33,410 nt of DNA from M55B174 sp034716235 (GTDB lineage Bacteria > Patescibacteriota > Minisyncoccia > CAIUEV01 > JAHKAQ01): NCBI GenBank assembly GCA_034716235.1, contig JAYEHH010000029.1, positions 1 to 33,410 of the forward strand. The letters run 5' to 3'. Shown piece after piece: positions 9,661 through 19,233 of this stretch. Under the pieces are notes generated by a model. The model ran no database searches. It was not told the DNA's origin and saw only the letters and a list, made by a program, of their open reading frames with translations. The number at the start of each line of letters is the position of its first letter. The stretch's first letter is position 1. The translations under genes and the position numbers were made by a program.

Positions 9661-10806
9661 TTATTCTATCACTCCTCCAAAGATTAAGACACCCCCTTGA
9701 TCATATAAAACTGCTGTTTGTCCTGGGGTAACTGCCCGTACCTTATGTTTCAAATTAACTATCACTGTTTCGGCTGAAATAAAATTAAGACTGGCTACTT
9801 GTTCTCCTTCTTGTCCGTAGCGAATCTTCAAATAAAGATTGGCTCTAAATTCTTGTCCTGATTTACTGGCTTTCTCTAAAAATAGAAACTTCTTCTTGGC
9901 ACTACGTTGAATCCTAATCCTAATTTTACTTTTAAAAAGTTCTGGATCGTCACCAATATTTGAAATTCTTAATTCATTTTTAGAATAATCTTTTGCAATA
10001 ATAAAATAGGGACCGGCATCTCCTATTTTGATGCCTTTCCTTTGACCGATGGTATATTTAGCCAACCCTTGATGTTTCCCAACAACTTGTTGATCTTGAT
10101 TAACAATATTTCCCGGTTTTTCAATAATATGTTGTTCAAGAAAATCACCGGTTGGACCTTGTAAAAAACACAGCCCCTTGCTACTTTCTCTTTTCGTAAA
10201 ATGAGGGAGCCCCGACTTATAAGCGATTAATTGAACTTCTTTTTCTAAATACTCACCTAGCGGAAATTTGCATCTGCGGATAGTAGCACTACTTAGCCTG
10301 TTTAAAAAATATGATTGATCTTTAAAAGTATCTTTAGCCCTTTTAATAAACCATTTCGTCTTTATCCGACTCCCCTTAAACTTCGCCCTTACTTTTACTT
10401 TTCTAGCATAATGACCCGTAGCCACTTCAGAAATTCCTAGACTGTCTGCCAAAGCAATCAATTCTTTAAATTTCACCTGTTTATTACAAACAACACAAGG
10501 ATTTGGTGTTTTACCTTTCTTGTGTTTATTTATAAAGTCGGTAATTACTTTTTCAGTAAATTCTTTATGTACATCAACTATCTGCAATTTAATCCCTAAC
10601 TCTTTGGCAATTACTTTACTTTTTTCAAGAACTTGCGATGAAGCAATTGAATTATTCTGATCTATCGCTAGAGGAAAGAGAAAATGCACCCCCTCGACTT
10701 TCCAGCCTTCTTTCTTCAAAAGCAGAGCAACCACACTAGAATCTACACCCCCAGAAAGTGCCACTAAAATTCTTCTTTTTCTTCTTTTAAAGACATTGCC
10801 GAACAT
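9661..10806 (-). CDS. mnmA: tRNA-specific 2-thiouridylase MnmA
   Basis: This 381-residue enzyme makes 2-thiouridine at the wobble base of Lys, Glu and Gln tRNAs. It has the ATP-pyrophosphatase loop SGGVDSSVVALLLK near residue 19, the first catalytic cysteine in GKTPNPCVVCNKQVKF, the ATGHYA motif, KDQSYFLNRL, and the second cysteine in SKGLCFLQG. Length and order match the family. Its ATG overlaps the stop of the upstream TraD-like gene by one base (TAATG), which indicates translational coupling. A short basic stretch, MFGNVFKRRKRR, precedes the ATP loop and is slightly longer than usual. Confidence 0.95.
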   Translation of the reverse strand: MFGNVFKRRKRRILVALSGGVDSSVVALLLKKEGWKVEGVHFLFPLAIDQNNSIASSQVLEKSKVIAKELGIKLQIVDVHKEFTEKVITDFINKHKKGKTPNPCVVCNKQVKFKELIALADSLGISEVATGHYARKVKVRAKFKGSRIKTKWFIKRAKDTFKDQSYFLNRLSSATIRRCKFPLGEYLEKEVQLIAYKSGLPHFTKRESSKGLCFLQGPTGDFLEQHIIEKPGNIVNQDQQVVGKHQGLAKYTIGQRKGIKIGDAGPYFIIAKDYSKNELRISNIGDDPELFKSKIRIRIQRSAKKKFLFLEKASKSGQEFRANLYLKIRYGQEGEQVASLNFISAETVIVNLKHKVRAVTPGQTAVLYDQGGVLIFGGVIE

Positions 10807-12569
10807 TAATCCTCCTTTCTTTCTTTACTATTTTTTTCCGGAGTAGAACTTTCTGCCGTTTTCGTATTATTAGAATCTTTATCGTCAGTTTTAACCGCTT
10901 CTTTAATAAGTTGATTTAAGCCAATTAGGTCTACCTTCTTTTTTATTGAGACCGGTTTTCTCTTCTGAGTTTCCTTTAATGACATAGGAGCTATCTTTTC
11001 TGAGACGGGTTTATCCATGTCAGTTAATTTTGCTCTTTGTCTTCTAATCTTTTTAAGACAATCTTGACAATAAGTACCCCTAACCCCATCAGGCTTAAAG
11101 GGAACTTCTATTTGTTTACCACATTCATCACAAGTTGCCTTAAACATTTCTTTGGTTTGACTGTTTTTCCCATCCGTTGAAGTTGCAGAAGTTGATTCAG
11201 CTTGTTTCTCATTTTGGATTCTTCCTCCATCAATTCTTTCATGGGTTGGCTTGTTTTTTTGATTCCCTTTATTTTGTTGAGCATCTACGATTAAATTACC
11301 ACTCCAGCGAGCAATTTTTTCTTCTACTTTTTTTCGTGACTGACCGTATCTTTCTCTAGACACTCGAATTATTTTATCAGGTTCTGCATCTTCTCCGGGA
11401 CTGACAGGGGCTAAAGTAGAGGCTGAAAAAGCATCTCCTGCCACTCCGTCAATCATAAGTTTTAAGTAGACATGATATTTGGGCAAGTTTACTAAGTCAT
11501 AAGGGAACACTACTGGCTCAAACTCTTTAGCTACTAATTCTGCATCTTCTGCTCCAATCCTGAAACTAATCATTGTCCCGACATTACCAAAAATAGCATC
11601 CCGCATATAGGTATTTCCATCATTTACTAATTGGCTAATATACTGGTGAGCCATAATAAGATTCAACCTATACTTTCTAGCTTCTGATAAAATATTGGCA
11701 AAACTTTCAGTAGCAAAATTTTGAAATTCATCTACATAAAGATAGAAATCTTTCCGATCTTGTTCGGGAATATCTACTCGCTCCATGGCTGCTAATTGCA
11801 ACTTAGTCACTACCATGCCTCCTAAGAGTTGCATAGCTTCTTCACCAATTTTTCCTTTGCTCAAATTCACTATTAATATTTTCCCCTCGTCCATAATCTC
11901 CCTCATCCTAAGAGTAGACTTAGCTTGACTTATAATATTTCTAATAAGCGGTGTAGCAACAAACTGACCTACTTTGTTTTGGATAGGTGCAATTGCCTCT
12001 CCCACATACCGCTCATTCCACTTAGCAAATTCATTAACCCAGAAACTTTTGACGATGGGATCTTTAACTTTATTTAAAACCTTATTACGAAATTGTTTAT
12101 CGGCCAACATTCTGTTAATCCCTAGCATGGTAGAACCGGGATAATCTAAAAGAGCTAAAATGGTGTAATTTAAAATATGTTCCATTCTAGGGCTCCAAAC
12201 ATCTGGCCATATTTTCTTAAAAACTCCCATCATCCCTGAGGCAACCAAGTGTTTGTGCTCATCGTCAACGGTTTCCAGAACATTAAAGGCAACCGGGTAC
12301 TCCATATCGGATGGATTAAAATAGACAATATCATTCAAGCGTTCTTTGGGAATAAAGCTAATCAATTCTTCTGCTGTATCTCCATGAGGATCAATGTAGG
12401 CCACTCCCTTGCCTGCTCGAATATCTTGAATCACCATTGTTTCCAAGAGGTTGGTTTTCCCCATGCCTGTTTTTCCTAGTAAATACATATGCCTACGACG
12501 ATCGTCTTCTTTTATACCGAAAACTTCTTCCTTGTCTCGAAAATTAGTTTTAGCAAATAGAGTAACCAT
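10806..12569 (-). CDS. TraD/VirD4-like (HerA/DUF87-type) ATPase with C-terminal zinc ribbon
   Basis: The protein has 587 residues. Walker A is LLGKTGMGKTNLLE near residues 31-44, followed by AYIDPHGDTAEELI. Walker B is FYLYVDEFQNFAT, and a later AHQYISQL motif is typical of coupling-protein ATPases that pump DNA or protein through type IV secretion-like channels. After the ATPase (to about residue 410) comes a disordered polar linker, then a four-cysteine zinc ribbon at about 480-508 (CDECGK and YCQDC), then a basic tail. There is no clear TM segment in this polypeptide; the upstream gene (2-bp gap) encodes the membrane partner. Linkage to recA suggests DNA uptake or transfer, but this is inference. 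Confidence 0.85.
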   Translation of the reverse strand: MVTLFAKTNFRDKEEVFGIKEDDRRRHMYLLGKTGMGKTNLLETMVIQDIRAGKGVAYIDPHGDTAEELISFIPKERLNDIVYFNPSDMEYPVAFNVLETVDDEHKHLVASGMMGVFKKIWPDVWSPRMEHILNYTILALLDYPGSTMLGINRMLADKQFRNKVLNKVKDPIVKSFWVNEFAKWNERYVGEAIAPIQNKVGQFVATPLIRNIISQAKSTLRMREIMDEGKILIVNLSKGKIGEEAMQLLGGMVVTKLQLAAMERVDIPEQDRKDFYLYVDEFQNFATESFANILSEARKYRLNLIMAHQYISQLVNDGNTYMRDAIFGNVGTMISFRIGAEDAELVAKEFEPVVFPYDLVNLPKYHVYLKLMIDGVAGDAFSASTLAPVSPGEDAEPDKIIRVSRERYGQSRKKVEEKIARWSGNLIVDAQQNKGNQKNKPTHERIDGGRIQNEKQAESTSATSTDGKNSQTKEMFKATCDECGKQIEVPFKPDGVRGTYCQDCLKKIRRQRAKLTDMDKPVSEKIAPMSLKETQKRKPVSIKKKVDLIGLNQLIKEAVKTDDKDSNNTKTAESSTPEKNSKERKED

Positions 12570-12571
12570 AA

Positions 12572-13876
12572 TTAATTAGAGTTGGTTGGTAAATTGGTCG
12601 GAGCAGCAACTTTTTTAGCTGCCACCCTAGGGGTTTGAGCGGCCTTAACTGAAACATCAGGGAAGTGCCAAAGGCTAGCAATTTCTTCTGTATTTAAAAT
12701 ATGAGACTTGCCCGTAAATTGTCGCCTTTTCAGTACTTTTAATAGCCTCCTTTTTGCATAATCATTCCTTCTGTCTGTAAACCAATAAGCAAAACTGGTA
12801 ATATATGGTTTATAAACAGTGAGCTCATTTAAATCATTGGTGGCAAATTGGTTTACAGCACCCATCATAGCAGAGATATTTTTAGGTTTAAAGTTTTCTT
12901 CTCTGGCTATATAAATAGCTGAATATTGAGATCGAAAACTTCTTTTGGAAATATTTCTTTCTATTGCCTTAAGTGAATCTTGCTCTCCTGGCGAAAGTTT
13001 AAGCATGGGAGAAACTTTATCAGCATCTTCAGCAGAAACAGTTTCCGGATATTTAAAAGCCGCCTGGAGTGTCTCTTTTGGGAAAGATAGTAAGTCTTTC
13101 ATTATTTGTTTTCCTAAAACATTCTTCTCCTTATACCCTCCTCTATCAAGAATCCGCTCTACTTCCTGCTGAGCCTCATCATACCAAACATGAGCTTGAA
13201 CAGGCTCCATTAACAATTGATACCAAATAAATTCTCCTGGTCCTAAATCACTAAGCACTTCCATATAAGAAGCAATGGGATCAATCATAGTACCTGTTAC
13301 AGAATCCTGAAATTCAGGATAGGTCCTAATAGGATATGCATCATTTTTTGTTGGAGCAAAGATTGTCCCCCAAACTTTCCAACCATTGTCTACGGCATTG
13401 TCGGGCACTAAATCTACATAATCTTCTCCCAATACTTCAATTTCTGCCTCTGGATATTGAGCATAAATATGTGATTTAAAAAAATCTACTTTTCCCGCTA
13501 AAAGGCGTACTCCATAATAAATTTTTCCTTCAGTACCAATTATTTCAAGCGAGGCATAGTCTGGTTTAATCCCTAGCACTAAAGTATCCATAAAATTTCT
13601 TACATTCCCATATAATGTCCAGAATCCATGCAAAACATTCTCCATTAATTTAGGGCTTCTTTCTTCTTCTCGCGGAACTCTGATGGTTAAAATGGCATAT
13701 TTATTTTCAGTAGCATATCTAAACCCGATATCATACATCCAAAGATCATAAAGAACTCTAAATAAAATAACCGGTAAAAATATCCACCACCAATGACTGG
13801 CAAAAATAAAAACACCCTGCCACCAATAAGCGGTAAAATCAAGTAAATCTTTGAAGTGAACTACTAAAGAATCCAT
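12572..13876 (-). CDS. Membrane protein partner of the TraD-like ATPase, unknown function
   Basis: The 434-residue product has a Trp-rich hydrophobic segment at about residues 17-46, probably one or two membrane passes. A large soluble domain follows, beginning with alternating strands (YAILTIRVPREEERSPKLMEN) and containing several Trp/Tyr-rich patches. I know this gene as a regular neighbour immediately upstream of the HerA/TraD-like ATPase in Patescibacteria but know no function for it. It lies 5 bp after the recA stop and 2 bp before the ATPase start. The likely role is anchoring or regulating the ATPase in a type IV secretion-like or DNA-uptake machine. Confidence 0.7.
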   Translation of the reverse strand: MDSLVVHFKDLLDFTAYWWQGVFIFASHWWWIFLPVILFRVLYDLWMYDIGFRYATENKYAILTIRVPREEERSPKLMENVLHGFWTLYGNVRNFMDTLVLGIKPDYASLEIIGTEGKIYYGVRLLAGKVDFFKSHIYAQYPEAEIEVLGEDYVDLVPDNAVDNGWKVWGTIFAPTKNDAYPIRTYPEFQDSVTGTMIDPIASYMEVLSDLGPGEFIWYQLLMEPVQAHVWYDEAQQEVERILDRGGYKEKNVLGKQIMKDLLSFPKETLQAAFKYPETVSAEDADKVSPMLKLSPGEQDSLKAIERNISKRSFRSQYSAIYIAREENFKPKNISAMMGAVNQFATNDLNELTVYKPYITSFAYWFTDRRNDYAKRRLLKVLKRRQFTGKSHILNTEEIASLWHFPDVSVKAAQTPRVAAKKVAAPTNLPTNSN

Positions 13877-13881
13877 TGTTG

Positions 13882-15009
13882 TTATGTCCCTTCTTCTTCT
13901 AGGGCAATATTTAAATTTTTAACTATTTTACTGGCCAGTCCTGGTTTTTCTTTAAGAGAACGCCTGGCTGCTTCCATCCCTTGCCCAAGTTTTTCATTAC
14001 CAAAAACATACCAAGACCCACTTCTTTCAACAATCTTATACTCCACTGCCATATTTACTAAATCACCTGCCCAAGAAATCCCTTCATTGTACATTATATC
14101 AAACTCCGCAGTTTGAAATGGTGGAGCTACTTTATTCTTAACGACTTTGGCTTTTACTCTATTCCCAATTACTTTTTCTCCCTGCTTTATTTGAGCTGCT
14201 CTTCTCACCTCTATTCTCACAGAGGAGTAAAACTTTAAGGCATTACCTCCGGTGGTCGTTTCTGGGTTACCAAAAAATACACCGATTTTCATTCTAATTT
14301 GATTGATGAAAATAATAGTCGTATGACTTTTAGCAGAAATAGCTGTTAATTTTCTTAAAGCTTGCGACATTAATCTAGCTTGAAGACCCATGTGAGAATC
14401 TCCCATCTCTCCTTCTATTTCAGCTTTAGGAGTTAAGGCAGCTACTGAATCAACGACAATAACATCTACTCCACCAGACAGTACTAAAGTCTCAACAATC
14501 TCTAGCGCTTGCTCACCAGTATCTGGTTGAGAAATTAGAAGTTCGTTTATATTAACTCCAATTTTTTTAGCATAGGGAGGATCTAAGGCATGTTCTGCGT
14601 CAACAAAGGCAGCTGTCCCGCCTCCTTTTTGGCAATTAGCTACAATGTGCAATGCCAAAGTAGTTTTACCTGACGATTCGGGACCATAAACTTCAATAAC
14701 GCGCCCCTTAGGTACTCCACCTATTCCTAAGGCATAATTCAAAGAAATAGAACCCGTTGAGATTGATTCCATTTTAATTTTTCTGGCATCCCCTAATTTC
14801 ATAATCGCTCCTTCACCGTATCTATCTTTGATTGTCTTAACTGCTGATTCTACCGCAGCTTTATTACGAGCATTTTTCTTCTCCGACGATTTATTTACTT
14901 TCTTAGAATTGTTTTTTCTTTTTGTTTTTTTTCCTTTTGTGGTCCCCTTTTTGTTTACATTTTTTGTAAAAGGTTTCCCTCTTTTCCCAACCATCTTCTT
15001 ACTAGGCAT
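13882..15009 (-). CDS. recA: Recombinase RecA with basic N-terminal extension
   Basis: This is a bona fide RecA of 375 residues: Walker A GPESSGKTTLALH, the strand motif FVDAEHALDP, Walker B VDVIVVDSVAALTP, loop L1 GDSHMGLQARLMSQALRKL, FINQIRMKIG, and the L2 region FGNPETTTGGNALKFYSS. It forms filaments on single-stranded DNA for recombination and repair. The usual N-terminus (KAAVESAVKTIKDRYGEGAIMKLG) begins only near residue 51. The preceding 50 residues are Lys/Asn/Arg-rich, and the only alternative Met, residue 6, would keep most of the extension. The long acidic C-terminal tail of many RecAs is nearly absent (only EEE near the end). The gene heads a tight run with two secretion-like genes and mnmA. 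Confidence 0.97.
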   Translation of the reverse strand: MPSKKMVGKRGKPFTKNVNKKGTTKGKKTKRKNNSKKVNKSSEKKNARNKAAVESAVKTIKDRYGEGAIMKLGDARKIKMESISTGSISLNYALGIGGVPKGRVIEVYGPESSGKTTLALHIVANCQKGGGTAAFVDAEHALDPPYAKKIGVNINELLISQPDTGEQALEIVETLVLSGGVDVIVVDSVAALTPKAEIEGEMGDSHMGLQARLMSQALRKLTAISAKSHTTIIFINQIRMKIGVFFGNPETTTGGNALKFYSSVRIEVRRAAQIKQGEKVIGNRVKAKVVKNKVAPPFQTAEFDIMYNEGISWAGDLVNMAVEYKIVERSGSWYVFGNEKLGQGMEAARRSLKEKPGLASKIVKNLNIALEEEGT

Positions 15010-15174
15010 AGTGTTTATTTAATAATTAATTTGCAAAAGATTGAGTTAATAAATCTATTCATCTAAAAATAAGAATTATTCACTACAATTTTATGCTTTG
15101 CTATTTATAGTCTAACATAAAATTCTAAAATTAAATTAAAATTAAAATTAAAATTAAACTAATGAATTAATAAC
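15010..15174. other. AT-rich intergenic gap upstream of recA
   Basis: This 165-bp gap holds no gene. Around 15123-15160 there is a run of imperfect TTTAAT hexamers, read on the minus strand. The recA promoter should lie here, but I could not pick one box pair with confidence. Confidence 0.4.
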
Positions 15175-16077
15175 TCAAGGCCTAAACACTCTCTCTGCTC
15201 GCTCATTCGTTTCTCCAAAAATTTTTAAATCTTCCTGGTCCTCTGTAAAGTATATCCCATTTGCTTTGCTCACAATGACAGTTGTTGCTTCCTTTATCTC
15301 TAAGGTTTTTTCACTATGAGCTGCTAAAGTTTCAGAAAAATTATTCGAAGAATCCTTAACTTCCAACCAAATAGGTTCACTATCTGTTTTCAAATGAATG
15401 ATTTTATTTTTAGGAGCTATATCTACTACTGCCTGAGCTAGTTCATAATTCACCGTAATCTTTTTTTCTATAACTTTGCCAAATTTATTTTCTGCTCGTA
15501 CTTCTATTTCGTTTATTCCTCCCATTAATGTTATTTCCGTTGCAAACATCCCCTGATCATCTAAGCCAATTTCTTGACCATTTATTTTTAAAACTGATTC
15601 TTGACTGGCTTTCCCCGCTATTTTCAATCTTTCATTTTCTACAGTTTTATTTTCCAAAGGTTCTGTTATCTCTAAAACTGGAAGTTCGGAAAAATTTTCA
15701 GCAACTCTAAAAAAATAAATCACAATAGCCGATACTACCAATATCAATGCTCCTCCTATAAACAATTCTGGGGTAATTACAAATCTGGGAATCAAGTTTC
15801 GCCATTTTTTCTTTTCTTTTTTAATTCTGGGACCCTGTTTAGTTATTTTCTTTTGTTGTTGGTAGATTGCTATAACCTCATCTTCATCTAATTCCAACAA
15901 TTTAGCATAGTTTCTTAAAAATCCTTTTATGTAAACATCTGGGGGAAGTTCTTCATAATAATCCTGTTCAACATTGATTAAATAATCTTTTCCTACTCTT
16001 AAAATACCAGCCGTTTTTTCTAAAGTTAGCCCGGCTTTCTTTCTTTCTTCTAATAAGAATTCACCAAGAGTTGCCAT
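15175..16077 (-). CDS. RodZ-like protein: HTH_25 domain, one TM, Ig-like extracellular domain
   Basis: The 300-residue protein begins with a helix-turn-helix domain at 1-75 of the Cro/RodZ type (LGEFLLEERKKAGLTLEKTA, then YIKGFLRNYAKLLELD). A basic linker follows, with a transmembrane segment at about 103-124. The outer domain at about 134-212 has the beta-sandwich pattern of Ig-like/glucodextranase-B domains (LKINGQEIGLDDQGMFA, EIEVRAENKFGK). The last 85 residues also look beta-rich. RodZ links MreB to the cell-wall machine and affects cell shape; the domain order supports that role, but MreB is not in the window. The gene lies about 60 bp downstream of ftsK. Confidence 0.8.
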   Translation of the reverse strand: MATLGEFLLEERKKAGLTLEKTAGILRVGKDYLINVEQDYYEELPPDVYIKGFLRNYAKLLELDEDEVIAIYQQQKKITKQGPRIKKEKKKWRNLIPRFVITPELFIGGALILVVSAIVIYFFRVAENFSELPVLEITEPLENKTVENERLKIAGKASQESVLKINGQEIGLDDQGMFATEITLMGGINEIEVRAENKFGKVIEKKITVNYELAQAVVDIAPKNKIIHLKTDSEPIWLEVKDSSNNFSETLAAHSEKTLEIKEATTVIVSKANGIYFTEDQEDLKIFGETNERAERVFRP

Positions 16078-16137
16078 TGTAAATACCTTAATAAACTTAC
16101 ATAAATACTCAACTGAATACTCTAGCCCATTAAATCA

Positions 16138-18471
16138 TCAAGCATTCCAGTTATCTCTTTTCCCCTGATCGGACATGTCATCTTGATAATCAGTTTCTTC
16201 TTCTTTACTGGCAAGAATTTCTCTTGGTTTAGCTCCATTATAGGGACCGATTATTCCTTCTTCTTCTAGCATTTCAATAAGTCTAGCTGCTCTAGCATAA
16301 CCAACTCTTAATTTTCTTTGCAAAAGAGTGGCGGAAGCTTTTCTGTTTTCAATAACTACTTCTTTAGCTGGTTGAAATAATTCATCATTATAGTCATCTC
16401 CACCATTTTTTCCCTCAGGAATTCCACCAGAAAGTCCAATGCTTTGAAAATCAGAGAGTGATCTCGCCTGTACTATTTCTTCATCATAGTCAGCTACGCT
16501 TTGTTTCTTCAAGAAATTCACTACTTTTTTCACCTCACCATCTTTAATATAAGATCCTTGAATCCTTTTGGGCTGACTAGCTTCTCGCGCCAAATAAAGC
16601 ATATCACCTTTGCCCAAAAGTTTTTCAGCCCCTGCCATATCCAAAATTGTTCTAGAGTCTACTTGGGAAGCAATTTGAAAAGCGATTCTGCTTGGAATAT
16701 TTGCTTTAATTAGTCCGGTAATAATTTCCACACTTGGTCTTTGAGTGGAAAGAACTAAATGGATACCAACCGCTCGCGCTTTTTGAGCAATGCGAACAAT
16801 TAAAGCTTCCATATCTTTTCCATGGCTAATCATTAAGTCGGCCATTTCATCTATTACAATAACTATGAATGGGAGCTTCCCTGTTTCTTCGGAAGGAGCA
16901 GTATCAGCGTCCTTGGCTTCATCGGAATTTATACCTTCTTCTTTTACTTTAATATTAACCTTTACTCCCTCTTTTTCAATCTTTTGGTTATAAGTTTGAA
17001 GATCACGAGTTTCAGATTCTTGCAAGATTTGATAACGTCGTTCCATTTCCGCAATCACCCACTTTAAAGCATTCACTACCTTGTCGAGATCAACAATAAC
17101 AGGGGTAAGTAGGTGAGGGATATCATTATAGACTGAAAGTTCAACTCGTTTAGGATCAACTAAAATAAGTTTTAAGTCATCGGGAGAATATTGAAAAAGT
17201 AAACTGTTAATTAAACAAGTAATTCCGATACTTTTACCTGCTCCCGTTGAACCAGCAACTAAAAGATGGGGCATGTCTGCTAAATTAGCATAAACATTAT
17301 GACCAGCAGTATCTGCTCCCAGCCCAATCATCAGCTTGCCTTTCTGAAAAAAATGAGCATCTTCCATAAGATTTCTTAAATGCACCAAGGCAAATTTCTT
17401 ATTAGGAATTTCTATCCCTACTAAAGATTTTCCTGGAATAGGAGCCTCTACCCTTATGGGATGAGCGGCCAAAGCCATTGAAAGATCATTTTGCAAAGCC
17501 ACAATTTTTGCAATTTTTACTCCTTCCGATGGATGCACAGCATATTGAGTAACCGTAGGCCCCACTTTAATATCAATTACTTCTGCGTCAATACCAAAAC
17601 TATCAAGAGTTTTTTCAATTATAGCAGCGTTTTTCTCCACATTACCCCCCTGCGGTTTTCCAACAATTTTTTCTAAGAGAGAAATGGGTGGCAATTTCCA
17701 ATTAGAAACTATATTTTTATTCTCTGTAGTCTTTAAAACAGCTTTATTGCTAGACTCTCCAGCTTGTAAAGTCTCGCTATTTTTATCAGTCTCGGTTTCA
17801 TTGTCTTTTGAAACATCTTCATGTTTCTTTTTTCGTTGCTCAACCGCTCCTTTTATTTTAGCAAATAAATTTAATTTTTCGTTCCTTATTTCAACTCGGT
17901 CATCAAGATCGTCCTTCAGGGCAAGGGTAGAACTTTCATCATCTCTTTGAAAAATTTTAGCCAAATAAGAATTGAAGGTCATTAATATTCCGACAATAAC
18001 GAAAGCTACCAGAATTATGCTTCCAGCATAAATTCCAACTGTTTTTAGAGCGATAGAGGCTAAAAAGAAACCAATAAAACCACCGCCACCGCCAGCCCGA
18101 ATTACCTCTTTCATCTCCTCACCTTCATAAAAAATATGCATTAATCCCAACATACCTAGAACAATAAGCATTAAACCAACCCAAAGAGTGAGATAGGTTT
18201 TTCCTTTTAATCTTTTAAAATAAGTTATAGAAAGAATAAGCAAGCCGATTGGTAGGAAAAAACGACCATTACCAATAATTTTAGAAGTAATTTTCGTAAG
18301 TAAGTCTCCCCCTCCACCTGCCAAACCAAAAAAAGACAGGACTAAAACAATCGTTAAGGTAAGAAGAACAATGGCAAAAATAGTTTTCTTAATATTAGGA
18401 TCTAGATCAGAAAAAGAAGATTGTTCTTCTTCCAATTCTTTGTCTCTTTTTCTCTTATTCATTTTAGACAT
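16138..18471 (-). CDS. ftsK: DNA translocase FtsK/SpoIIIE
   Basis: The 777-residue protein has four to five N-terminal transmembrane segments (the first at about 30-51), a short charged linker, and the FtsK motor: the alpha region DIKVGPTVTQYAVHPSEGVK, Walker A LLVAGSTGAGKSIG, IVDPKRVELSVYNDIPHL, Walker B FIVIVIDEMADLM, and QKARAVGIHLVLSTQRPSVE. The C-terminal winged-helix gamma domain is present (ASATLLQRKLRVGYARAARLIEMLEEEGII), so it should recognise oriented chromosomal sequences. It moves chromosome ends across the closing septum. About 30 residues between the motor halves (EEGINSDEAKDADTAPSEET) are an acidic insert. The upstream neighbour is a VirB2-like gene (56-bp gap). Confidence 0.95.
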   Translation of the reverse strand: MSKMNKRKRDKELEEEQSSFSDLDPNIKKTIFAIVLLTLTIVLVLSFFGLAGGGGDLLTKITSKIIGNGRFFLPIGLLILSITYFKRLKGKTYLTLWVGLMLIVLGMLGLMHIFYEGEEMKEVIRAGGGGGFIGFFLASIALKTVGIYAGSIILVAFVIVGILMTFNSYLAKIFQRDDESSTLALKDDLDDRVEIRNEKLNLFAKIKGAVEQRKKKHEDVSKDNETETDKNSETLQAGESSNKAVLKTTENKNIVSNWKLPPISLLEKIVGKPQGGNVEKNAAIIEKTLDSFGIDAEVIDIKVGPTVTQYAVHPSEGVKIAKIVALQNDLSMALAAHPIRVEAPIPGKSLVGIEIPNKKFALVHLRNLMEDAHFFQKGKLMIGLGADTAGHNVYANLADMPHLLVAGSTGAGKSIGITCLINSLLFQYSPDDLKLILVDPKRVELSVYNDIPHLLTPVIVDLDKVVNALKWVIAEMERRYQILQESETRDLQTYNQKIEKEGVKVNIKVKEEGINSDEAKDADTAPSEETGKLPFIVIVIDEMADLMISHGKDMEALIVRIAQKARAVGIHLVLSTQRPSVEIITGLIKANIPSRIAFQIASQVDSRTILDMAGAEKLLGKGDMLYLAREASQPKRIQGSYIKDGEVKKVVNFLKKQSVADYDEEIVQARSLSDFQSIGLSGGIPEGKNGGDDYNDELFQPAKEVVIENRKASATLLQRKLRVGYARAARLIEMLEEEGIIGPYNGAKPREILASKEEETDYQDDMSDQGKRDNWNA

Positions 18472-18527
18472 TTAAAAAATCACTAAATTATATATTAATT
18501 ATGGATACGCTAAGCTTGCTATTTAAA

Positions 18528-18995
18528 CTAGTTATTCCAATGATTAAAATCAACTTTAGCTAAAGAAGGGACCACTTCAGTTAAAGTAGTTTTAGGCTCT
18601 TCTAGGTCAACCAATTCTTTATTTATAATCCTCAAAAGAAGATAGGCCGTTAAAACTATTATTATACCCGCTAAAGCACTAAACATAGTTTGCTTGGCGT
18701 TAGCAACGGCTGCCGTGTTACCTGCTGAAATAAGATATTGAAATCCTCCTATCATAAACATCACCGCCCCTAAAGCTCCAACTATCATAGAGATAAATTT
18801 ATAGAGCTGGCTAACATAGGCTGAGGCATCGTTTCCTTGCCTTTGAACCGGTATCCCTATTTCGGGTTCCCAAACATCAGCTTGAGCAGCAGCTTTAACT
18901 TCCTGTGTTCTCAAAGAAAAAACCGACACCATACAAAAGAATAACATTGAAGTTATGAATAATATTTTAACTGTTTTTGATGTTGATGCTTTCAT
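18528..18995 (-). CDS. VirB2/TrbC-like small membrane protein (pilin-like)
   Basis: The 155-residue product has an N-terminal signal sequence (hydrophobic about 9-28, possible cleavage after AAA near residue 37). Two further transmembrane segments lie at about 67-89 and 103-123, separated by a short polar loop with NTAAVANAKQT. Two close TM helices after a cleaved signal is the layout of VirB2-type conjugative pilins, and proteins of this form are common in Patescibacteria. Together with the TraD-like ATPase 6 kb away it hints at a type IV secretion-like or pilus apparatus, although no VirB4 or other channel genes are here. It could also be an unrelated small membrane protein. Confidence 0.65.
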   Translation of the reverse strand: MKASTSKTVKILFITSMLFFCMVSVFSLRTQEVKAAAQADVWEPEIGIPVQRQGNDASAYVSQLYKFISMIVGALGAVMFMIGGFQYLISAGNTAAVANAKQTMFSALAGIIIVLTAYLLLRIINKELVDLEEPKTTLTEVVPSLAKVDFNHWNN

Positions 18996-19095
18996 TTTAT
19001 AAACCTATTTTTATTTTTAGCTTTAAGACAAAAAGTAATTTTATTACTTTCATTTATTATACCAAAGAAATATCTACTTGGCGATTTTTATATCT

Positions 19096-19233
19096 TTACT
19101 CATGCTTTTCAATCTGAAAGAAGAGCAGTTTTAATTTATCTCTGCGCCAATCAATCCCTCCTTTTTGACAAGCAATAGAAATTTGTTGATTAACAGTTTT
19201 TACTCCTTTTAAATTAGGTAATTCTTTAAGCCT
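19096..19233 (-). pseudogene. Start-less open frame behind the tRNA-His repeat array (possible gene remnant)
   Basis: Immediately beyond the last repeated tRNA-His tail, the minus strand has an open frame of about 46 codons. It begins RLKELPNLKGVKTVNQQ, contains QKGGIDWRRDKLKLLFF and ends EKHE with TAA at 19096-19098. It has balanced protein-like composition but no ATG, GTG or TTG start, and upstream in frame it runs into the repeat, where a TGA closes it. I read it as the 3' end of a gene cut off at the tRNA/repeat boundary. I do not recognise the family. It could be chance, since 46 codons is short. Confidence 0.35.
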
